NCBI RefSeq assembly: GCF_037055355.1 | Contig: NZ_CP146350.1 | Coordinates: forward strand, 2,007,001 to 2,071,000 | Source: Streptomyces sp. DG1A-41 | GTDB taxonomy: Bacteria; Actinomycetota; Actinomycetes; Streptomycetales; Streptomycetaceae | DNA: 64,000 nucleotides | Direction: 5' to 3' | Position numbers and translations under genes: made by a program | Shown here: piece by piece, positions 60,009 through 64,000 of the stretch | Layout of the letters: each line of letters starts with the position of its first letter | Numbering within the stretch: the stretch's first letter is position 1 | The notes under the pieces: model-generated | Databases searched by the model: none | Told to the model about the DNA's origin: nothing | The model's input: only the letters and a program-made list of their open reading frames with translations

Positions 60009-60091
60009 CCGGACGGACGACGACGGGGCCGGCGCCCGGCCCCGGACCCGCCCGGCCCCGGACCAAGGACGTGACGAACACGCCGGCCGAC

Positions 60092-60115
60092 GTAAACGCT
60101 TGCGCAAACGTTTAC
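60092..60115. promoter_or_regulatory. Two abutting LacI-type operators
   Basis: GTAAACGCTTGC (60092-60103) and GCAAACGTTTAC (60104-60115) are LacI-type half palindromes with central CG; each matches the other in inverted orientation in 11 of 12 bases. They lie 85-108 bp upstream of the LacI-family start. Confidence 0.7.
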
Positions 60116-60139
60116 GTCCGGCATTGGATGCGATACCGT
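60111..60139 (+). promoter_or_regulatory. Putative promoter of the LacI/kinase operon
   Basis: -35 TTTACG (60111-60116), 17-bp spacer, -10 TACCGT (60134-60139). The operator overlaps the -35, fitting repression by the downstream regulator. Confidence 0.45.
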
Positions 60140-60199
60140 CCCGGCTGTGGGGCGCCGGACGGCGCATCGGAAGACGGACGGGAAGGCGGAGGGAACGCC

Positions 60200-61300
60200 A
60201 TGGCGACCATGGCCGACGTCGCACGGAGCGCCGGTGTCTCCGTGGCGACCGTCTCGCACGTCCTGAACGGCACCCGGCCGGTACTGCCGCACACCCGCCA
60301 GGCGGTCCTGGACGCCGTGGAGGAGCTGGGCTACACCACGAACACGCTGGCCCGTTCCCTGGTGACGGCCCGCACCCGGTCCATCGGGCTCGCGGTGTCG
60401 GCGATCAGCAACCCCTACTTCACGGAGATCCTCCAGGGCGTCGAGGCCAGTGCCCTGGAACACGGTTACAGCCTCCTGATCGCCGATCCGCACGACGACC
60501 CGGAGCACGAGCGCAAGGTCGTCCAGCTGCTGCACGAGCGCCGGGTGGACGGCATGATCGTCGCGCCCTCCGCGGATCCGCGCGGGCTGCTCGCCTACCT
60601 GGGGCGGCACGACGTACCGGCCGTGTTCCTCGACCGGCTGGTGGACGCCCCGGACGGCGGACCGCGCTTCGACCAGGTCTGCGCCGACAACGCCGAACCG
60701 ACGTCCCGGCTGGTCACCCACCTCGCCGGTCTCGGTCACCGGCGGATCGGGCTGGTGGCGGGACGGCCGGGGCTCAGCACCACGAGCGAGCGGATCACCG
60801 GCTACCGGACCGGCCTCGCGTTCGCGGGACTGCCGTACGACGAACGGCTCCTGGTGCACGGCGACTCGGAGTCGGCCGGCGCCGAACAGGCCACCGCCGC
60901 CCTGCTGTCCCTCGTGGTGCCGCCCACCGCGCTGGTCACCGGCAACAACGCCATGACCATCGGGGCGCTGCGTGCCCTGCGCGCGCACGGCCTGTCCGTG
61001 CCCGGCGACATCGCGCTGTGCTGCTTCGACGACTTCGCCTGGGCGGACCTGTTCTCGCCCCGGCTCACCGCGATCGCGCAGCCCAGCAGGGACATCGGCG
61101 CCCGGGCCGTACGCGTGCTCCTGGAACGTCTCGCCGAGCCGGACCGGCCCGCCCGGACCGTGCGGCTCCCCTGCGCCTTCGCCCACCGCACGTCGTGCGG
61201 CTGCCCCGAGGAGCCGGCACGGCCCGCGGAGTCGGGGCAGTCCGTGCGGCTCGAGCAGCCTGAGCAGTCCGCGCAGTCCGAGAGAGGAATCGTCGCATGA
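60200..61300 (+). CDS. LacI-family transcriptional regulator
   Basis: 366 residues. N-terminal HTH and hinge TMADVARSAGVSVATVSHVLNGTRPVLPHTRQAVLDAVEELGYTTNTLARSLVTAR, then periplasmic-binding-type effector domain. ATG 60200 has GGAGGG upstream; a second ATG at 60209 would remove three residues. The C-terminal tail is Glu/Gln/Ser-rich (ESGQSVRLEQPEQSAQSERG). It overlaps the sugar kinase gene by 4 bp (ATGA), so regulator and kinase share a transcript. Confidence 0.93.
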   Translation: MATMADVARSAGVSVATVSHVLNGTRPVLPHTRQAVLDAVEELGYTTNTLARSLVTARTRSIGLAVSAISNPYFTEILQGVEASALEHGYSLLIADPHDDPEHERKVVQLLHERRVDGMIVAPSADPRGLLAYLGRHDVPAVFLDRLVDAPDGGPRFDQVCADNAEPTSRLVTHLAGLGHRRIGLVAGRPGLSTTSERITGYRTGLAFAGLPYDERLLVHGDSESAGAEQATAALLSLVVPPTALVTGNNAMTIGALRALRAHGLSVPGDIALCCFDDFAWADLFSPRLTAIAQPSRDIGARAVRVLLERLAEPDRPARTVRLPCAFAHRTSCGCPEEPARPAESGQSVRLEQPEQSAQSERGIVA

Positions 61301-62202
61301 TCGTCGTCGCCGGTGAGGCACTGATCGACCTGGTACCGCGGGGCACGGGTGCCCTGGCGGCACTCCGGCCGGCGCTCGGCGGCGGCCCCTACAACACGGC
61401 GGTGGCACTGGGCCGTCTCGGCTCCCCCGCAGCCTTCTGCTCCCGGGTGTCGTACGACGCCTTCGGGGAGGTCCTTCTGGACCGGCTGCGGGAGACCGGG
61501 GTGGACGTGTCGTCGGTGCAGCGCGGCGCCGAGCCCACGACCCTCGCCGTCGCCACGGTCGGCGCGGACGGCTCGGCGGCGTACTCCTTCTACGTCGACG
61601 GGACGGCGGACCGGCTGTTCACGGCGCCCTCCGCGCTGCCGCCGGGCACCCGGGCCGTCTCCTTCGGGACCTGCTCGCTGGTGCTGGAGCCGGGGGCGAG
61701 CGCCTACGAGGAGCTGATGCGTGCGACGGCCGCGCGGGGCGTGTTCACCGCGCTGGACCCGAACATCAGGGCCGGGCTGATCCCGGACGCGGACGCCTAC
61801 CGGGCGCGGTTCAAGAGCTGGCTGCCGTCGGTGTCGCTGCTGAAGCTGTCCGAGGAGGACGCCCAGTGGCTCGGCGGCACGCCCCAGGAGTGGCTGGCGG
61901 CCGGTCCCGCGGCGGTCGTGATCACCCGGGGCGGCGACGGGCTGACCGCCTTCACCGCCGGTGGCGAGTACTCGGTGCCGGGCGAGCGGGTGGAGGTCGT
62001 GGACACCATCGGCGCGGGAGACACGGTGAACGCGGCGCTGCTGCACGGACTCGCGGCACGTGACGCGCTCAGCGTGCAGGCGCTGGCCACGCTGGGGCCC
62101 GACGGCTGGACGGGGCTGCTGGGCTTCGCGGCCCGTGCGGCGGCGATCACCTGCTCCCGGGCCGGGGCGGAACCGCCGTACGCGCACGAACTGGAGGGCT
62201 GA
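61297..62202 (+). CDS. PfkB-family sugar kinase (fructokinase-like)
   Basis: 301-residue ribokinase-fold kinase. N-terminal GEALIDLVPRG and GGGPYNTAVALGRLG with substrate loop, and the C-terminal catalytic signature DTIGAGDTVNAALLHGL with the general base aspartate. Best guess fructokinase-like because of GEALIDL, but sugar is not certain. Co-transcribed with the LacI gene. Confidence 0.92.
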   Translation: MIVVAGEALIDLVPRGTGALAALRPALGGGPYNTAVALGRLGSPAAFCSRVSYDAFGEVLLDRLRETGVDVSSVQRGAEPTTLAVATVGADGSAAYSFYVDGTADRLFTAPSALPPGTRAVSFGTCSLVLEPGASAYEELMRATAARGVFTALDPNIRAGLIPDADAYRARFKSWLPSVSLLKLSEEDAQWLGGTPQEWLAAGPAAVVITRGGDGLTAFTAGGEYSVPGERVEVVDTIGAGDTVNAALLHGLAARDALSVQALATLGPDGWTGLLGFAARAAAITCSRAGAEPPYAHELEG

Positions 62203-62255
62203 CACCTCCGGCGGTTCAGGGCGGACGACACGGAACGCGCCCCGGTGCGTGTCGC

Positions 62256-63101
62256 TCAGCCGGCCTCCCCCACGGCCCGCAGCGCGCCGGGGCGACGGCC
62301 GTTGAGGCGGTCCATGGCGGCGGCCGTGGCATCGTCCGCGGGCAGGTGGACGATCAGGCGCTGGCCCTCGTCGGACGCGAACGTCTCGTGCAGCAGTCGC
62401 AGCGATCCGGCCTCGGGGTGCTCGATGTGCTGGGAGCCCGTCCGTCGCGGTGCCGTGGCCAGGTCGGCGAAGTCCGCTCCGGCCGCCACCGTCAGCTCGT
62501 CGGCCGGCTCGGCGAGGTGCGGGTCCCGCAAGGGGACGCCGTGCCGGAGCCGGGCGACGAGGTCGTCGGCCACCCGGTCCCAGTCGCGGTAGGCGCTGCG
62601 GGCCCGCCCGTCGGTGAACAGGTACCTCAGCGGATTGGGGCGCTCGTCGTCGAGCAGGCCGATGGGGCCGACCAGGCGTTCGTAACCGGCCGTGTGGGTC
62701 AGGACGTCGCCGACCCAGTTGACCACCAGTGCGGGAGCCGGCTCCAGGTGGTCCAGCACGGCCCGTACGGTGGGGCGCGCCGTGCGGCTGAGCGGCGGGG
62801 CCGCCGCGCACAGCAGCGGGTCGCCGCCGTCGGCCTCCTTGGTCAGGCGGCGCAGCAGCATTCGGTCGGCGAGAGACAGGTTGAGAACGTCGGCGAGGGC
62901 GCCGAGCACCTGGGCGGAGGGGTTGCGGTCGCGTCCCTGTTCCAGCCGGTTCGACGCTGACGCCAGCGAGCGTGGCCAGTTCGGCACGCCGCAGGCCCGG
63001 GGTGCGGCGCCGGGCGCGGGGCCGGCGGGCAGGCCCGCCTCCGCCGGGGTGACGGCTTCGCGCCAGCTGCGCAGGAACGTGCCCGACTCGTAGCCGCTCA
63101 C
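62256..63101 (-). pseudogene. XRE/MmyB-like regulator with scrambled HTH
   Basis: Frame of 281 codons. The C-terminal MmyB ligand-binding-like domain is intact (LDHLEPAPALVVNWVGDVLTHTAGYERLVG, NPLRYLFTDGRARSAYRDWDRVADDLVARLR, and a final HLPADDATAAAMDRL). The HTH is not: the expected RRTPGLRRAELATLAGVSVE occurs in a different frame between about 62960 and 63015, and the main frame resumes at RLEQGRDRNPSAQVLGALADVL. A 1-base and about 8-base loss (net multiple of three) would explain it. The regulator is probably not functional, or the sequence is faulty. Confidence 0.75.
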
Positions 63102-63202
63102 CCGCCGAACGTTCAGCGCCTGCGGGCGCGGCGGGTAGCCCCTTCACCACCAGGTTCGGGCCGGTCTCCCTCGGAGCGCGCGCGGCCTTCAGGGTGGAGG
63201 GC

Positions 63203-63747
63203 ATGACGAATGACACCGCCACCACCGCACTGCCGCTGGCCCCTGGGCCCTCGACCCGCTCCACTCCGCCGTGGGCTTCACCATCCGTCACCTGGGCATC
63301 GCCAAGGTGCGGGGGCGCTTCGAGCGGCTGGAGGCCGAACTGTTCGTCGGGGAACGCGTCGAGGACGTGCGGGTCTCGGCGACCGTCGACCTGGCCTCGA
63401 TCGACACCGGCAACGCCGACCGGGACGCGCATGTACGCGCCTCCGATCTGCCCGACGTCGAGAAGCGCCCGACGATGACGTACCGCTCGACGCGGGTGTC
63501 GGGTGAGGGGGAGCACTGGACGATGGAGGGCGAGCTGACGATCGGCGAGGTGACTCGCCCGGTGGCGCTCGCCGTGGAGTTCGGCGGGCTGGTCGATGTG
63601 CCCATGGACGGCAGCCGGCAAGCCGGCTTCGAGGCGACGGGCGAGATCCGGCGCAGCGAGTTCGGGCTCGACTTCGCCCCCGGTCTGCTCGGTGAGGTGG
63701 TGAAGATCCAGCTCGACATGCAGTTCGTGGAGCCGGAGAACGCCTGA
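63203..63747 (+). pseudogene. YceI-family protein with 7-bp deletion near the start
   Basis: From ATG 63203 the frame reads MTNDTATTALPLAPG, then the correct continuation, ALDPLHSAVGFTIRHLGIAKVRGRFERLEAEL, is in another frame to 63747 (FAPGLLGEVVKIQLDMQFVEPENA). Restoring a GCGCTGG-type 7-bp unit near 63245 would give RWALDPLHSAVGF. YceI proteins bind isoprenoids in a lipocalin-like barrel; cytoplasmic form here, no signal. An internal start at 63271 could still make most of the barrel. Confidence 0.78.
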
Positions 63748-63755
63748 CCGCACTA

Positions 63756-63802
63756 CGACGCGCCGTGTCCCACAGGGACTCCCTGTGGGACACGGCGCGT
63801 CG
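63756..63802. terminator. Perfect 47-bp palindromic terminator
   Basis: Arms of 23 bp (63756-63778 and 63780-63802) with a single central base. Lies between two convergent genes, so works in both directions. Confidence 0.85.
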
Positions 63803-63818
63803 CGTGGGAAGGAGCCGG

Positions 63819-64000
63819 TCAGCCCTTCGTCGTCCGCGTCGTCTTCTTCGCGGCGGCCTTCGTGGACTTCGCGGCTGTCTTCTTGGCCGCGGTGCCGGCC
63901 GCGGTGTTGTTGACCGTCCTGGTGGCGGTCCTGGTCGCCCTGGTCTGCGCGGGGACCGTCTTCTTCGCGGCCGTCTTGCGCGGTGCCTTGACGGAGGACG
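63819..64000 (-). CDS. Lys/Ala/Thr-rich C-terminal tail of a DNA-binding-type protein (N-terminus outside)
   Basis: About 60 residues visible: basic repeats such as APRKTAAKKTVPA and TAAKKTAAKSTKAAAKKTTRTTKG, ending at TGA 63819. Such histone-H1-like tails occur on HU-type HupS and on Ku proteins of Streptomyces. The globular part is beyond the right edge, so which of these it is cannot be said. Confidence 0.6.
   Translation of the reverse strand, partial: SSVKAPRKTAAKKTVPAQTRATRTATRTVNNTAAGTAAKKTAAKSTKAAAKKTTRTTKG

Noticed and set aside
60802..63753. 983-codon minus-strand frame crossing LacI, kinase, XRE and YceI
   Set aside because: Shadow frame; only useful as it shows the displaced HTH residues of the XRE gene.

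Overview
The window is high-GC DNA with actinomycete gene style (third-position GC, many GTG starts, 4-bp ATGA/GTGA overlaps, leaderless promoters). It is almost certainly a Streptomyces chromosome. The backbone suf operon - ctaA/ctaB - transketolase/transaldolase/zwf/opcA/pgl - pgi - rbpA/secG - tpiA/pgk/gap - whiA/yvcK/rapZ/uvrC is the conserved Streptomyces core order, known to me from the S. coelicolor SCO19xx region. No rRNA, tRNA or CRISPR array was seen.

Layout. 1-5.2 kb: suf iron-sulfur assembly operon (sufR-B-D-Rieske-C-S, minus strand; sufS runs off the left edge), with a SufR-type operator over the sufR promoter and a DmdR/IdeR-like iron box nearby. 5.3-6.1 kb: an AAC(3)-type acetyltransferase. 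6.2-11.7 kb: a tightly overlapping five-gene unit (two stand-alone receivers, a membrane HEAT-repeat protein, a processive-type family 2 glycosyltransferase, a GAF-containing histidine kinase), facing a secreted GH16-like hydrolase. This is the best candidate for an undescribed system. 12.8-19 kb: a GAP-family membrane protein, an ABC-2 exporter, heme A synthase, an amidohydrolase, a small conserved protein and protoheme farnesyltransferase. 19.3-26 kb: pentose-phosphate operon, with the transketolase broken by one missing G. 26-36.8 kb: alpha-glucoside-type uptake genes (permeases, binding protein, GH13 enzyme, an orphan second binding protein) and a PadR-controlled MacB/FtsX-like ABC exporter. 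36.9-42.7 kb: pgi, an MFS transporter, an accessory pocket (frameshifted MarR, orphan Imm21, a small membrane protein), rbpA and secG. 42.8-54.3 kb: triose-phosphate glycolysis genes, a large secreted M14 carboxypeptidase, and the whiA-yvcK-rapZ-uvrC operon. 54.6-64 kb: an accessory region with two IS701-type elements, a VOC protein, a P-loop kinase-like protein, an HTH protein, a LacI/PfkB sugar pair, a scrambled XRE regulator, a broken YceI gene and the lysine-rich tail of a DNA-binding-type protein.

Working together. The left and central core handles Fe-S and heme assembly, NADPH generation and lower glycolysis. The sugar ABC genes lack their own ATPase, as expected where a shared MsiK-type ATPase serves several Streptomyces importers. 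The 6-12 kb unit looks like phosphorelay-controlled extracellular polysaccharide synthesis with a partner hydrolase.

Caution: several genes carry frameshifts (transketolase, MarR twice, both transposases, XRE, YceI). Some may be real decay, but the number, and the hit in central metabolism, suggest that part may be sequence or assembly error. All product names come from reading motifs and family resemblance; no database search was run.
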